Part shown: positions 36,424 through 48,990 of the stretch, one piece after another | Position numbering within the stretch: the first letter of the stretch is position 1 | Layout of the letters: every line of letters begins with the position of its first letter | Assembly (NCBI GenBank): GCA_007922195.1 | Contig: ML681989.1 | Coordinates: forward strand, 44,629,994 to 44,693,993 | Source: Podocnemis expansa | Lineage: Eukaryota > Chordata > Testudines > Podocnemididae | Direction: 5' to 3' | DNA: 64,000 nt | Notes under the pieces: generated by a model | The model's input: only the letters and a program-made list of their open reading frames with translations | Told to the model about the DNA's origin: nothing | Databases searched by the model: none | Translations under genes and position numbers: made by a program

Positions 36424-37290
36424 TTGACAAGTTCCAAAGGGGTAGCTGTGTTAGTCTAGTTTAGCAAAACAAACAGAGTCCTGTGGCACTACTTATCGCA
36501 GGAGCTTTTGTGGGAGAAAATCCCATTTCATCATGCGCTTTGAAGATGGGGGAACTTACAGAATGGGAGGAAAATAACTCTAGGGAAGTGCAAGTCATTG
36601 GATCAGATCACACTGTAACAGCAAATCAAAGCAGTTATTAAGACTCAGACATTGGGGAGCAGCATATAGAGGAAGGCTGAAGTCAAATCACCAGCCCTGA
36701 AACTGTAAGCAGATACTCACCAGAGACTACAGACCAAACAACAGAAACAGTAAAACAAGCACATATTCCTGCAACAACCTGTGTTGCCAAGTTTGCCCAC
36801 ATAGCTGTAGAAAAGATACCATCACTTGACCTAATCAAACCAGCTATTCCATCAAGGGCTCATTCACCTGCTTATACACCAATGTGATTTATGCCATCAT
36901 GTGCTAGAAATGCCTTCCCAACACACACCTTACGTATTGGATGAACAGGACAGTCTCTGTGCAAACGAATAAATGGACACCAATCTGACATCAGGAATCA
37001 TGACATTCAAAAAAACGGTAAGTGAATACTTCAATCTTCCTGATCAATTCAGTGATGATTTGCTAATAGTTGTGCTCAAATGAATGAATAATAAACCAAG
37101 GCTTCCAAGAGAAACAGCAGAATCGGAATTCATATGCAAAATTGACTTTGCGAAATCAGGACTGAAAATGAGCTATGGATTCTTTCCCCCATTACAACAG
37201 GTGATTTGACCTCACCTTCCTCCATGGGCTGTTTCCCAGTGTTTGAATCTTAACAACTGCTTTAATTTGCTGTTATAATGTGACCTGGAC
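36424..37290. mobile_element. Penelope-like copy, inverted tail plus forward GIY-YIG coding remnant
   Basis: 36424 to about 36690 is a minus-oriented tail and 3' UTR (gttccaaaggggtagctgtg, gtcctgtggcacta, gagcttttgtgggag). It switches at about 36710 to plus-oriented coding sequence (gcagatactcaccagagact) leading to the cysteine cluster and GIY-YIG core (cttacgtattggatgaacag at about 36928). It then reaches the C-terminal block (aaatcaggactgaaaatgag) and the start of the 3' UTR. Frames are broken. The layout is the same as 17721-18246 but retains more of the coding part. Confidence 0.85.
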
Positions 37291-37744
37291 TCCTTGTTTA
37301 TTCTCATTTAGGTTTCCCCATGTCATGGAAGACAAAACAAGCTGTTTTCCAAACTCCACAAAACGACTGAATACCACTTAGCTGGCTTAATCTTTCTTTA
37401 GGCCTTTATACTACAGAGATAGATTGACAGAAGACTGTCAGCCACAGTGCGCAGGGCTTAGGCTGCCAACCCTGAAGCAGCAGAGCTCCAACTATTAGTG
37501 CCCAGTAAGGGTCTAACAGGCAATATAGGAATTGCTAAAAAGCAACTGCGTGCTAGCCACAACCCCACGACACTAATGACTTCAAAGGACAGTGGCACAG
37601 AGTCAGTTAGGTCTACTTTATGCTACTCATGTTTCATTAAGGGAAATGATCAGCTGCTCGGGTAAGATTTATGGACCTTTTGTGCCATCAGAGTAGCAGG
37701 GATTAGCACCCGACTCAGTCTTTTTTAGCCTTATTCCCATTTAT

Positions 37745-38330
37745 GGAGTCCTATATCTCCATGTCCAATATGTCTCTGAACAGTTCCTTGCAACCACCAA
37801 AGTTAATCAGATCCTTTGGTATAACAGACATATATACAGATATAGATGTTTCAGGCCTTCTCTTACCCTCCACTTCTAAGTTTAACACCCTGTTGCCTAT
37901 ATATTCTTCCAGTCTTCTTTTCCTGTGCCAAATCCAACTAAAGGTGAATTTCCTCAGCTCTCCTGTAATTGATGCCATCTTCACTCTTCCCCTAATTTAT
38001 TCATTCTGATCATAATCCGTACCTGTGACTCCAAGCATCCACTTTCATCTCTACTTCATTCAAGATCTGTTTTTCTAGTGCTCAGTATTCAGAGCCATAT
38101 AAAAGTGCATGTTTGATTACTATCTTATAGGTCTTTCTTTTCAATTTGATTAGCATTTTCCTATCACAGCTGATTGCATTCACTTCTCACTTCTCATTTA
38201 GTCCATACTTCTCCTTTTCTGCTTATAAGTGTGACAACGAGTTAACTATTATCCTGTACTATCAAACCTGGCCTTTAACTTCACAAATTGATCTAACTTT
38301 CACACAGTGTCCTACATGGTCTTTAAATAC
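37745..38330 (-). pseudogene. RTE-type LINE fragment (end of reverse transcriptase ORF)
   Basis: On the minus strand, scattered frames give CDRKMLIKLKRKTYKIVIKH followed by ALLYGSE, then ELRKFTFSWIWHRKRRLEEY and LNLEVEGKRR. This order matches the C-terminal part of RTE/BovB-like ORFs (CD.K.P..LKGK.Y.T.V.PALLYGSE, then LRWFGHV.RR, then LEV.GKR.RGRP). Stops interrupt every frame. There is no 3' tail repeat and no target duplication found. Same strand as DMD. Confidence 0.6.
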
Positions 38331-39151
38331 CAGATATACAGATTGCCATGAATGACCAAAGCATTAGCCATAAATGTCAGATTTAATGTGTGAGTGTAAT
38401 TTGCACACGTTCATGCTATGGAAAAGAATGGTGGTACGATTTTGTTACATATGTAATTTCAGTTATAATATGTGGGCAATAAAGAAGTGCATAGACATTC
38501 TAGACAAATACCAAATAAATTATTAATTTCTTATTTTAAAGCTTCAAAGGTTAATTACACCTTATGATACCTGAAAATGATTCTGTAATATCAGAGTGTG
38601 AAAAGGCAAGGAGGAAGATTTAGAACAGCTACCACAGACACTTCCCTGCCATCCCTCTCTCAAGATCTAGAGGAATAGATTTTCCTGATTCAACAATTAT
38701 GTGATCTCTGAGGACCCTTTTGTCAAGTTTTGCAAAGTTTTCATTTTTACTGCATTAGTATTTACTTCAGTGGGAAAAGAACTATATTAATATTTTAGAA
38801 GTGGAGGACTAGGCCTGAATTTACACTTTACCTATTAAGTGATAATGGTCATTTCAAGACTAACATGTTACCAAAATGGTTATTGATCTTATAGATTTAT
38901 GCACCCTTTCACCCATGCTGAGAAAGGAAACATTGGAAATTCAGGTGTAAACTAAGATTTTTTTTTCTTTAATTGAAAGTATCCATATGATTGTAACTTA
39001 TTTATTTATTCTGGAGGAAAGGAAATATGCTCCCTTTTTTTATGACATAGATTCATTTCTTCTCTAAAGCATCCAGTGCACTAGATATCTCTTGTATAAA
39101 TGTAAATATATACTTTGCCTTTGGAATAGAATAATTGAAGCGCTGATGGTC

Positions 39152-39648
39152 TAGTGTAGTTTTTTTCAACCAGTGTGCCGAGGCACACTGGTGTGCCATG
39201 AGAAGTGTCCAAGTGTACTGTGAAATTTTGTACAAAGGTAATGAAAAGCAGCATAAAACAAACATTGGTTCATCTTAAGCAATATTCTATCCAACCAAAA
39301 TTAGAACTCATAAAATTCATGAAAATTAGTCATCAAATTAAAACTGAAGTATCAGTCTTTCAGTTCTAAAACGTGAACATGCTAAATCCAGGTCACCAAA
39401 GAGCAAAACTGAGATGACATGTATTTTTTTTTTTTTCTGGTGGGTTTTAAACATTAATGCATTTAATCCTTCTTTATCTTGTTGTATGCACTATGTTGCA
39501 AACCTCTCTGGGAAGACCATAATCATAGTAAATTTAAGTAAATGCAATGCTTATGAGCAATCAATTCAGCTGAAAAAAAGTGGGTGTGCTGTGGAATGTT
39601 TTGCACAACTGAAGTGTGCTATGTTAGTGAAAAGGTTGGTAACAACAG
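39152..39648. mobile_element. Non-autonomous hAT-like element (CAGTGTTTTTCAACC group)
   Basis: The left end tagtgtagtttttttcaacc runs into agtgtgccgaggcacactgg. The right end reversed, ctgttgttaccaacctttt, resembles the same terminus. The tgtgccg...cacactgg words at both ends are typical of this vertebrate hAT family. I could not see a matching 8-bp target duplication, so the exact ends are uncertain. Confidence 0.6.
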
Positions 39649-39659
39649 AGAGGACTGTC

Positions 39660-40150
39660 TTTGGTGGGGATGGGGCAAGAGGGGTGATTGCCCCTGGTCC
39701 CATTGTTCTGTGGGTCCCACGCTATTCCTGCTTCCCACCCCCACACTGCCGTGCTATCCCTCACCCCCACCATGCTGCCTTTGATGTGAAGTTAAAGGCA
39801 GGAGGGTGGGGGCAGGAGTGCGGACCCCGGCCTCTGCTCTTGGCCAGCCCTCCCTGCCCCCCACTCTCCCTCCCCACCCTTGACCTGGCTATTCCATGCC
39901 CTGAAGCTGGTGAAGGCCAACCCAGAAGAGGGACAGGAGAGCAGAGCCCAGCCACTAGCCCAGCCCACCCCACCCCCAGGGGTGGAGTGACTGGCTCAGG
40001 GGAGGGGCAGGAACACTTGGCTTGGCCTCTGGGCCAGCCCGTCCTGCCTCACCCAGCTTGGGGGTGTACGCAGGCCTCCCAGGTTGATTGGCCATGGGTC
40101 CCACCCCCCACAGAGATGGCCCTGACCATTGGTCTTGTGAGGGGCATGCC
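39660..40150. repeat. GC-rich interspersed segment, class unknown
   Basis: A sharp rise in GC starting at ggggcaagaggggtgattgc and ending near gaggggcatgcccaa, with C-rich low-complexity inside (ccctgccccccactctccct). A 257-codon frame spans it but shows no recognised domain and looks compositional. It resembles GC-rich mobile segments elsewhere in the window but its termini differ. Confidence 0.5.
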
Positions 40151-41049
40151 CAATATTACCTTACGACAGGAAAGGTGTTCAGCCTAATTCCTCACCCAAG
40201 GACAGCTTTAGCTTTACTTGGGTTTGCAATGTGTTTCTTGTGGGAACAGAGGAATAATACTGGAATGTGTCTCATACCCCTTCTGCAGGGACCTCCCACT
40301 CCACTGGGCTCCAACCTACCACAATCAAGAATGTCTAGCACCCTGGATTGCCCTCTGAGTTACCCACCTTGAGTCACTTCCAGTCATCTTTCTCCCCCCA
40401 CAGCGCCAAGTCCAAATAAGGTACCAAAAGAAAAAGAAGAGGCAAGTTTTTAGCCCACTCCCAGGGTTCAACATTCTTCACAGGGATGCTTCTTCAGCAC
40501 TCCTGTCCAGTATCCCTGAGGGCAGAGCAGTCTTCCTTGCTAGAATCCCTCTAAGCTCAGTTGCTCACTTTTAAGCTTCCTTTCTAGTTGGAGCATGCAC
40601 TGCAGGTCTGGAGGGGTATAACTAGGGACCAGTATTGTTATTTAATCAGATCAGGCCCAGTGAGGGATTTACACCCCAAACTTCAACTTCTCTTCAATCT
40701 TATTACAGGTCATGAGGTGCATATGTTAATGTCTTAATGAATATATTTGTGAAATGTACCTGCACTAATGCAAATTTTTACTGGTCAAATGTGCTAGGAA
40801 ACAAGCTCAGGATCTGCTACAACAGTTTTTCTCCTGACCCTGTATCACTTGGAGTTACTTTCTTATTTCTGAATCTTTTATATGTTGACGATTTAAAGTG
40901 ATGAAAGAAAGTACTGAGAGGTTAGGACTTAGTGAACTAAGGATCACTGAAGTTTAATGTTCTCCTAAGTCACTTTAGAAGTGCTTGTAAATTCTGCCCT
41001 TAGCTTTCAGTCTCAGTTCAACTACCAGTAATAACTAAACAGTGGATTT

Positions 41050-41830
41050 TCAGAAGGGCCTATGGCAGTTAGATGGCCAACACCTATTGAAAGTCAGTGG
41101 TACAGGGTCTTGATGTGGTGCCAGTTCCTCTGGTACCATAAGCATGTGGTTTGTCTCTAATGGTGCTGTTGTGGACAATGGTGCCATTGAGGCAGTGAGT
41201 GCCAGTGTGGTCAAAGCCTGAGATGATGTAGGTATCAGTGCTGAGACTTGAGCCAACAGTTCCATTGACACTGCAATAGAGGTCAGTGCTGAGGCTTGCA
41301 TTCAAGCCTGTGGGACAACTACTTTAGCTGGTTTATCTGCTGATTTTTTTTTTTTTCCTGGCTCAGTCTATGTCTCTGGTTCAGTGGCTGTCCTGTTGGC
41401 CTGCACACCTGATTAACAGCAATCCTCTCTGGTACAGGCAGTTTTTGGTGAGGCAGGAGAAGTCTTCCTCCTCTTCATGGAAGAATGTGGTGGAGTGAGA
41501 TACTTCTTCAGTGAATGTGGATTGGGAGAGGCTGTCTGTGTCTTTCTGGGGTCAGATGCTGGTTGGAGGGATTTCTCCATCAGAAGTCATTTGAGACACA
41601 GGTCTTTATCATGTTTCACTCTGGTACTCATGTTTCTTCAAGGTGGGAATTTCTGGGAGATGTATTTCCTCTCTCAAACACTTTATATATACTGAGTGCT
41701 CATCTGAGGCCAGCATTGCATCCTGGCATGTCTCGCATCTTTTGAAACCAGGGGATCCTGGCATAGTTGAGAGGTAGTAAGAGAGAAAATGAAAAGGGGT
41801 GCGAAAGGCAGACTTTTCCACCTGAATTTT
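41050..41830 (-). pseudogene. Possible DIRS-type retroelement gag remnant (tentative)
   Basis: On the minus strand a short frame gives a C..C...M.ASDEHS..IKCL...IHLPE pattern (about 41609-41760), like the zinc-knuckle-like motif C..C..PMP.SD.H..C..CLG..H of reptile DIRS gag. Further along the strand (41300 down to 41050) comes an Ala/Ser/Thr/Leu-rich stretch, common in those proteins. Two cysteines and the histidine partner are not preserved. It could be unrelated. Confidence 0.3.
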
Positions 41831-42440
41831 GCTATGGCTAAACTCCAGCCTGGCTTATGGAACATAGCTTGTTAGGTCTCTAATTGGAAAAAAAAATAAT
41901 TATGTGGTGTTATCTTCCAAGGTCAGAAAACCACAGACAGCAACACTTTTTAAAGAAAACTAACTGCAAGTAACCCCAGACCAGTTCAAGCCGAACACTG
42001 GAAAGTGATAAGAGACACCTTCAAAGCCCATGAGCACATGAGAAAGATCTACTGACCAAGGTCAGTAAGTTTCCATGCCAACAAGTGATATGCTAATTTT
42101 TGAGGTCTCAGCCATAAAGCTGGGGTTCTGGTCTAGGCATGTTGGAGAAGCGATACGTCAGCAGCCTGTCGTGTTGCCAGGGGATCTGGCCAGCCCCTAG
42201 GCATCTCCCCACTCTTCACAATGAAGAGTGTTAAACCCCTTGATTGATCACCAAGGGAGCCTGCAGTTTTTTGTTTTGTTTTGTTTTTTTTCTTCTTTTG
42301 GCAGATCTTTTTCTTTTTCTATTTCTTTTTGAATTCTTTAATTTTCACCTGCTCACCCTGGAATAGGAGGTGGGCTGTAGCCCTCAGGCATTCCGAAGGG
42401 GGTGGCAGGGGTGTTCAACTGCTGCAGCTGGTCACAGTGG

Positions 42441-42640
42441 GCTCTGGATTTTAAGGCCACAGGCAACAGCCATGAGGCTGCCTGTTGGTCGAGCCATTTT
42501 AACACCGGGCCAGTCAAGTGCAGGATTTTGAGGAGCACGTGGTCAGTAGGCACCAGACTGGTGGGCTGTGGATTTTAAGGCCACAGGCAAGAGCCACGAG
42601 GCTGCCTGTTGGTCGAGCGGTTTTAACACCGGGCTGTTCT
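42441..42640. repeat. Two-copy tandem repeat, period 124 bp
   Basis: gctctggattttaaggccac (42441) and gctgtggattttaaggccac (42565) head two units sharing aggctgcctgttggtcgagc and ttttaacaccgggc. Few differences, so fairly recent. It may belong to the terminal repeat of a retroelement between 41.0 and 43.5 kb. Confidence 0.85.
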
Positions 42641-44834
42641 ATCACATCTTGCTATCTTTCTCTCTTGCTCAAAGGAACAGATCTGCTATCTGTCACTCCA
42701 GAGATAACATCCAAATATGGTAAATATAATCTGGTCAAATTTGGGATTTAAATTGGAAAATGCTTTTTGGGGATGTGTATGTGTATTATTTCTGCTCTGA
42801 ACCTATTAATTTCACAAATCAGAATCAAGCTGGTATTCCACAATCAAATTGGGAAACAGCAGTGTAAAAGAATGTGATGAAAGAATAAATCCACTTGTAT
42901 TCCCTGCCAGGCACCCCAGCTGACCCTTGTAACTCCTAGCCGCAAACAGCCCATGGCTAGCCTCACTGGGCCATGACCCATGGTGTCTGGAGAGCAAGGG
43001 GGAGAAGCAAGGTATTTGTGCTGTCCTGGGCTGCGTCTGATGTTTTATTGCGTTTGTGTGGTAAATAGCAAAGCTTTTTTGTCCACAGATTGTGTGCTCT
43101 ATCTCTGTCTCCCATAAACCCCACTCTGCTAAATTATACCAACCAGGATTGGAACTGGGGGTTTTAATTCAGGGTTAGGCACAAGGACTAGAATAGATGT
43201 TGTACTGGTATTTGTGCTCTATTTTCTGTTTATTGGGCTATTAATTTGTACTTAAAAGATCTTTGAATGCCTTAAAGAAATAGAGTTCTAACACCCAGTT
43301 TGTATGAGTTTTGTTAAGTGTGTTAAGTGTAATTTAATAGGAATTGCAAGTTTTTTAATTTTAGTAATAGGAATATTAGTAATTAGATAATATTAACCTC
43401 TTATTTAACTTTTTTTTCTTTTCTTTTTTGTAATTTTATATATTTCAATAAAAGTCACATAGAAAGTAGTTAACCCAAAAATTGTGGTTTGGTCTCTTGC
43501 CTCTCGATTGGGACTCCCCCTTGCAGTGTTGGGATCGTGCCCTCTGCACCCACTCCCCCACAACAAGGGGGTGGGGGAAGGGGCACTCTCTCTCTCTTTT
43601 GGTGTGGGAAGGGAAGAAGAAGGAAACAGAGGTAAAGATGAGGGAAAAAAAGGTAATAATTTTGAAGAATATGGCTGAAAAAAGGCAAGGAGAGAGAGGT
43701 AGTATAGCTCCATTTGTAACCGTGAATGGTAGAGAAGGAACTGAGGTGGTTAGAGCTGCACACACTACAAAATGGTGCAAAGGGGCACATGAGACTGCTG
43801 ACTCGTGCATGTGGCCAGCAAGTACTACTGGAAAAATTTCCAATCTGTGACTTGAGGAGGCACCAACAACTTCAGTGGAGCACCCACAGGACATCTCACC
43901 AAGGTGAATTTGTTGTTATGGCCTTAGCAAAAGAGAAGGAAACATCTCCTGGAGCTTAGGTCACTGAAGCAGAATCCACTTCAACCCTCTCAGCAAGGAG
44001 GTTAGGAATTGGCTAGTTGCACAGTCCAGAAAATGAATAGGGCAAGTCACATTTTAAAGCAGCTCTCCCCTGAAGAAAGGTGGCAATGATAAACCTGACT
44101 GCCTTAAGCCTTGAGAGAACACTCTTCAGGCAGATGTCCTGTGCCTATTCTTCTTCTAGAACTGTGTTTATATACAGTATCACATGTATTCACTTCAAGG
44201 GGTTGGTAGCATGGATTTATATTTAATTTATAGTTGTGTGATAATTTTCACCTCCCACGTAAAATAATTGTCTGTTTCAAGCTCAGCTTCATTAGGAAGC
44301 TCTGCTGGCACCACATTTATATTTAGAACATTTTTGCCTTCCTATGAAATGAGCATGCTTATAAGTCAGCCCCTGCAGTTTTGATTTGCATTCTATGATT
44401 ACAACTGGATTCAAGTTTTCTACATTGCATTATTACATGGAAAAGAAGCTATTGTTATCCCTTTACAATTTCTGAATAAAATAGAATCATCCCTGATTTT
44501 GCTTCCCCCCCACCCCGCACTCAAATATGGTCAGTTCAGATTTCCACAGCAGTCTTCAAGTCTCAAATGCCATCTAAGCCCCACTACAGCTTTAGAATGG
44601 GGGCATCTGTAACCCCGGAATAAGATCAGAATTGGGAGGGTGCAAAGGAGACATAAAGCTATTTTAATGTTCCCCTTGCCCTTGGGCTGTGAGTTATGTG
44701 CCATGCCTCTTTGAGATGCAGCATAGAATTTCACCTGTCCATACAGAATGATAATTGGGTTCCTGGCGGCTGGCTGGCTGTTATGTAACATAGTACATCA
44801 ACTGTCCTTTATGCAAGTTACTGCAATTTATGTT

Positions 44835-44960
44835 AAACAAGCATGAGGTCCTGTGGCAGTTAAAGACTAACAAATTTATTTATCACATGAACTTTAATGG
44901 GAGAAAATCCTACTTCTTGTTTTGCTGAACTAGACTAAGATGGCTATCCCTCTGGAACTT
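44835..44960. mobile_element. Fold-back Penelope-like insertion with 13-bp target duplication
   Basis: 126 bp: an inverted tail (gaggtcctgtggcagttaaa, gactaacaaatttatt, tatcacatgaactttaatgg) switches after gagaaaatcctacttc to a forward tail end (ttgttttgctgaactagact, aagatggctatccctct). Flanks tgcaatttatgtt (44822-44834) and tgcaattcatgtt (44961-44973) differ at one base. Confidence 0.85.
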
Positions 44961-45594
44961 TGCAATTCATGTTGAAGGTTTTCTTTTCTCTCATCATGTA
45001 CACTCCTTGTACTTTTTAGTTATGAAGTTGTCTCTCAGATTCTTACTAAAATTGAGGAGGTTTATGAAATCTTTGCATCAGTTTTATCAAAGGAAGTTAG
45101 AGCTGGGTTTCAATTCAAACTCTAGAAAGGCAGGAAAGAAAGCATCCACAGTTAAATGCAATAATTTCACACACAAAAAGTCCCATTGACATTTTTGTTG
45201 TTGTTTTAAGATATCTGAATCACAGTGTTAACTAGAAACTTTTTACTGAAAATAGCAACAACCACATTGATTTTAAGTGATTTTTAATAGAACATTCTGT
45301 GTACATGAGCAATTCAGAAAAGTGAAGGCTTTTATAAGTTTTTCTTTTAGCATGAAAATAAATTACCTAGCTTATTCTGCAAAAGCCATAGCCACACATG
45401 CAACACACACCTGCCTCCTCCCACAGAGTAACCCCTCGCTCTTACTCCAGCACCAGAAAAACATTATCAAAAGATTCGCAGTCTTAAAATTATTAACAGG
45501 AACTATTCAAATAAGTTTTCTTTCCCTAATGAATTTTGGTCCCAGTTCAGCAAAACCGATAAGCACATACTGAACACTTACACCTGTTCCACAC

Positions 45595-45800
45595 AAGAGA
45601 ATTAGGCTGGTTTAACTACGTCAGTTAAGGATGTGAAAAATCTACAACCCTCAGTGAAGTTGCTAAACTGACTTAGCTACTGCCTCTCAGGGAAGTGGAT
45701 TACCAATGCTGACAGGACAACCCCTCCCATCAGCATAGGTACTGTCTACTGAACTGCTCCAATCATGCAGATTTGTCTCTATAGTATTTAAAGTGTAAAT
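45595..45800. mobile_element. Degenerate TIR-type element (tentative)
   Basis: ggctggtttaactacgtcag, ttgctaaactgacttagcta and ggtactgtctactgaactg resemble the internal and terminal words of the turtle short elements that carry GTGTAGACA ends. No clean ends are seen. Confidence 0.4.
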
Positions 45801-46678
45801 AAGCCCCTCCATCACTTTTAGGCCCTTCATTGCTGACTCCATCTTTTATACATTATCAAGACGTTGATTCCCACCTTTATTTCGCAAACGTAGCCAGCCA
45901 CGCTTTAAAAATTTCCAAGAAGCACCATCACACATCCTCTCTTTCTTCCCTTATACATGAGAGGAACTCCACCTAAATGTTCACTGTCCTGCTTCATAAA
46001 ATCTCCTTAACATTTGTTTCTGATGTGATGCTTATATATATATATATTCAAAAAAATCAGATCAGTGTTAAGGCAGCTAGTTTGCTGTGAATATTGTTCC
46101 TTGTGCTGACTAGTGGAGTTTCATTGACTTCACCTCACCTGTCTGTTTTAGCCACCTATTGTCTCACACTTAGATTGTAATTTCTTCAGGTCAAGGGTTG
46201 TTTGTTATATGTTTGCACTGTACTGAGACCTCCAGGCAATACAAATACATAAATGAATAATAATAATATCAACAGCAACTTCAAACAAGTAAGCAGTCCA
46301 ATGAAGTGGTCACCTGGACTAGAGCCCTATATATTCATGCAATAGACCTGAGGGACTACAGGAAAAAAAACATCTATTACCCACTGAACACATACACAAT
46401 GGACAGTGGTGGCGCAAGTTTCTAATCGCCATCATGCAAATGAGCTTTAATGCTGACCTGAAGAAATCAACAAAAATTCATTCTCAATGTCCTCTCTGCT
46501 AAGGCCAGCAATATTGTCAGTTCTCACCAACCATCAGGGCTTCCTTTTGATACAAACTTATTTGATACAAAATGGACTGAGATGATAAATTCCCTTCCCA
46601 ACAGACCAACAAACAATAATTGGAGGGAAGTGACCTTCAGCTACTACTAACCTGTTCTCATTTCATGTTGATGCTTTG

Positions 46679-46750
46679 GGGCCTGATCTAAAACCAACTT
46701 AAATCAGTGGAAAGTCTCCCATTTATTTCAGTGAGTTTTGGATCAGGCCC
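46679..46750. repeat. Palindromic MITE (ggcctgatc...gatcaggcc)
   Basis: ggggcctgatctaaaac at the left pairs with gttttggatcaggccc at the right across 72 bp. A well-known short palindromic repeat style in reptile and bird genomes. Confidence 0.75.
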
Positions 46751-47462
46751 TCAGAAGTAAAAAGATATTGCATGTACCAGCATTTAAACGTCTGAGAGAA
46801 ATAAGAAAGTGGCTGCTAAACGCTCTCTGAGATGTATTTGAGTGACTTTTTTATTATTGCAAAAACCAAATCTATTCTCTGTCATGTTATAATGAGATGG
46901 CCAAACTATTTTAAAATATTGGCTTTCTTTATGGCTGCAGAGTAATAAAAAGGACTCTTCTGGAATATATGCTATATCTCAAGAGACCCAATTTTCAGAT
47001 TCATGGCAGTTTTCCTTTTTAACACTCAGCTTTCTTTTGGATACAAGTCCCTCTAGCACAACATGCTGCATTTTCTACCCTTTAATAGTAAGTTTAAGGG
47101 CTGGAAGACAACTTTTCATTCTGCTGTATTCTAAAAAAATGCCAAAATCTTTCAAAAAAAAAAGTCTGCATTCTAATTCTTTTTAAGGGTATTTAGAATT
47201 CCGTTTAGTATTTTGTTCACTTCAAACACACAAATGAGCCTTCCAGAATTTCTCATAAATTAGAATAAGGTCTTTATTTAAGAAGTCTAACAGCATGACA
47301 TAGTCTAAAAATAATTTGGCTAGATATTTCTTGTTCAACATAATAACAGCAATGCTTTAAACTAAGCATGAATGATAGCTCTAGCCACAAGAGAAGAACG
47401 TAGCCTACTGGTGAGGGCTGACTCAAGGTTCTTTACACCACTTAAGCTCTTGAAAAGTGTCT

Positions 47463-47578
47463 GACAAACTGGGATTTTCTCCTACAAAAGCTCATGCAAT
47501 AGATAAATGTTAGTCTTTTTAAGTGCCACAGGACTCCTTGTTTGTTTTACTGAATTACTCTAACACAGCTACCCCTTA
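47463..47578 (+). mobile_element. Penelope-like 3' tail, forward, truncated
   Basis: gggattttctcctacaaaag, ctcatgcaatagataaatg, ttagtctttttaagtgccac, aggactccttgtttgtttta and ctctaacacagctacccctt follow the PLE tail order. The first hammerhead box is missing and GAAA reads AAAA. No inverted partner and no clear target duplication. Confidence 0.85.
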
Positions 47579-48056
47579 GGAACTCGTCAGCTAGCACAGA
47601 AATGCTTATGCATCCATGGCAAGCTGCTGAAATGGTTTCAGCTCCAGCTCTACTTTGGGCATAGGATAAACACAGCTCAGTGATGGGTGCAGAGGATGTC
47701 TGCAGATCTGTGTTTATTCAGATTCAAGAGCCAGAGTGCAATGTACAACTGCACAGAAGAGCTGAGGCTGCTAATATAACTCCTAGGTTGGAGGAACATC
47801 ATTTAGGGAGTTATGGGACAGCCTTACTCCCTAAACCAGGAAGAGAAAGGGTGAATTTGTAAACCCAGACTGCCTGCAGTCCACTTGAATTCAGTCTGGT
47901 TGAGTGAGTTCTTCATTTAATGCGTATTACTGAGCAAATGAAACAAAATTTAACACCATGTGCACACATGGACTACACATTTTTCTGTTGTGCATTTTGG
48001 TAATATGCAAAACGTTATGTGAGGAGGTACTGTATTGTCCATGAGGCAAATACAGC

Positions 48057-48136
48057 TGTGCCCTGCTTTAGCAGGAGGTTGGACTAGATGACCTCATGAG
48101 ATTCCTTCCAGTCCTAATATTCTATGATTCTATGCC
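48057..48136 (+). mobile_element. CR1 LINE 3' end, 80 bp
   Basis: tgccctgctttagcaggagg, ttggactagatgacctcatg and ttctatgattctatg form the CR1 terminus in sense orientation on +. Confidence 0.93.
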
Positions 48137-48489
48137 ACGATCCTGAAAGTGCTCCATACATCTATAGGACACTAAGGGCTAACTTTTCTAAAGGGCTGAG
48201 GTCTTGATCTTCTTTTTATGTGTGCACTCTATACTGGTAAAATTCTGTGCAACATAACTTGCTGGGGCAAAGTGAAATATCTGTGGCTCTAACTACACAA
48301 TTTGACCCACAATGTGTTTTCTAAGTACGCAACTGCCTTAGTGCCACCTTGCAAATCCACTGTGGATACAAAACTATGAGTTTAAACCTATCGAGTACAG
48401 CTGGCACCTACAGAAAGTTACCATGATTTTAAAAATTTTGCCATTAGTGTAACTTACAAATAAATATACATTATAGAGACCTTGCTGAA

Positions 48490-48990
48490 AAAGCAGGGCT
48501 GGTCACCTGAATATTTTTTAAGAAAATGAAAAAATATTTCACTGTAGTCTAAGTTTTCTACAGAAAATTTCATTTTTTTTCCTGGGCAAAAGTTCGAACA
48601 CCAAAGAATTTCAGAGAAAACATGAAAAATTTCTGTTTGGAGAAGCTGCTATATTATCTTCTGGGTGTTGTAGCTCCATTGCAACAAGATCCTACACCAG
48701 TTGTTCTATGTGTTTCATGAAGCAATAAGGTCTCCTTTCTCAGACAAGATAGTGCCCCATAAGAACCCTGACTATGGTGTATCATGGGAAATCTGTTCCA
48801 GCCACATGGAGCCTATGGCATATAAGACTAGCAACCTTTTGTGAGGTATTAGGCTAGCATTTCCAAAACAAATTTTTTTTAATAAAAACTAAAAAAAAGA
48901 ACCCTAGGTTTTTTTGCCAAAGATAGACATTTTCCATGAAATTTTGTTTAGTTAAAAAGTTCAAAACAACTTAGATAGAAAACTTTTGAG
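48490..48990. mobile_element. Possible TIR element with A/T-rich ends
   Basis: Both ends are rich in aaaatttc / gaaatttt words in inverted orientation (left gaaaaaatatttcactg, gaaaatttcatttttttt; right cattttccatgaaattttgt). The middle is less AT-rich (gtgttgtagctccattgcaa, tgtatcatgggaaatctgtt, catggagcctatggcat), like a turtle MITE family with gttgtagttcc / tatcatggga core words. Confidence 0.5.

Noticed and set aside
39414..40187. 257-codon open frame
   Set aside because: It runs from AT-rich sequence into a GC-rich repeat; Pro/Gly/Ala-rich translation follows composition and shows no domain.
43482..43850. 122-codon frame as a retroviral gag gene
   Set aside because: It follows an AATAAA-containing segment but shows no major homology region or zinc knuckle; kept only as part of an unresolved block.
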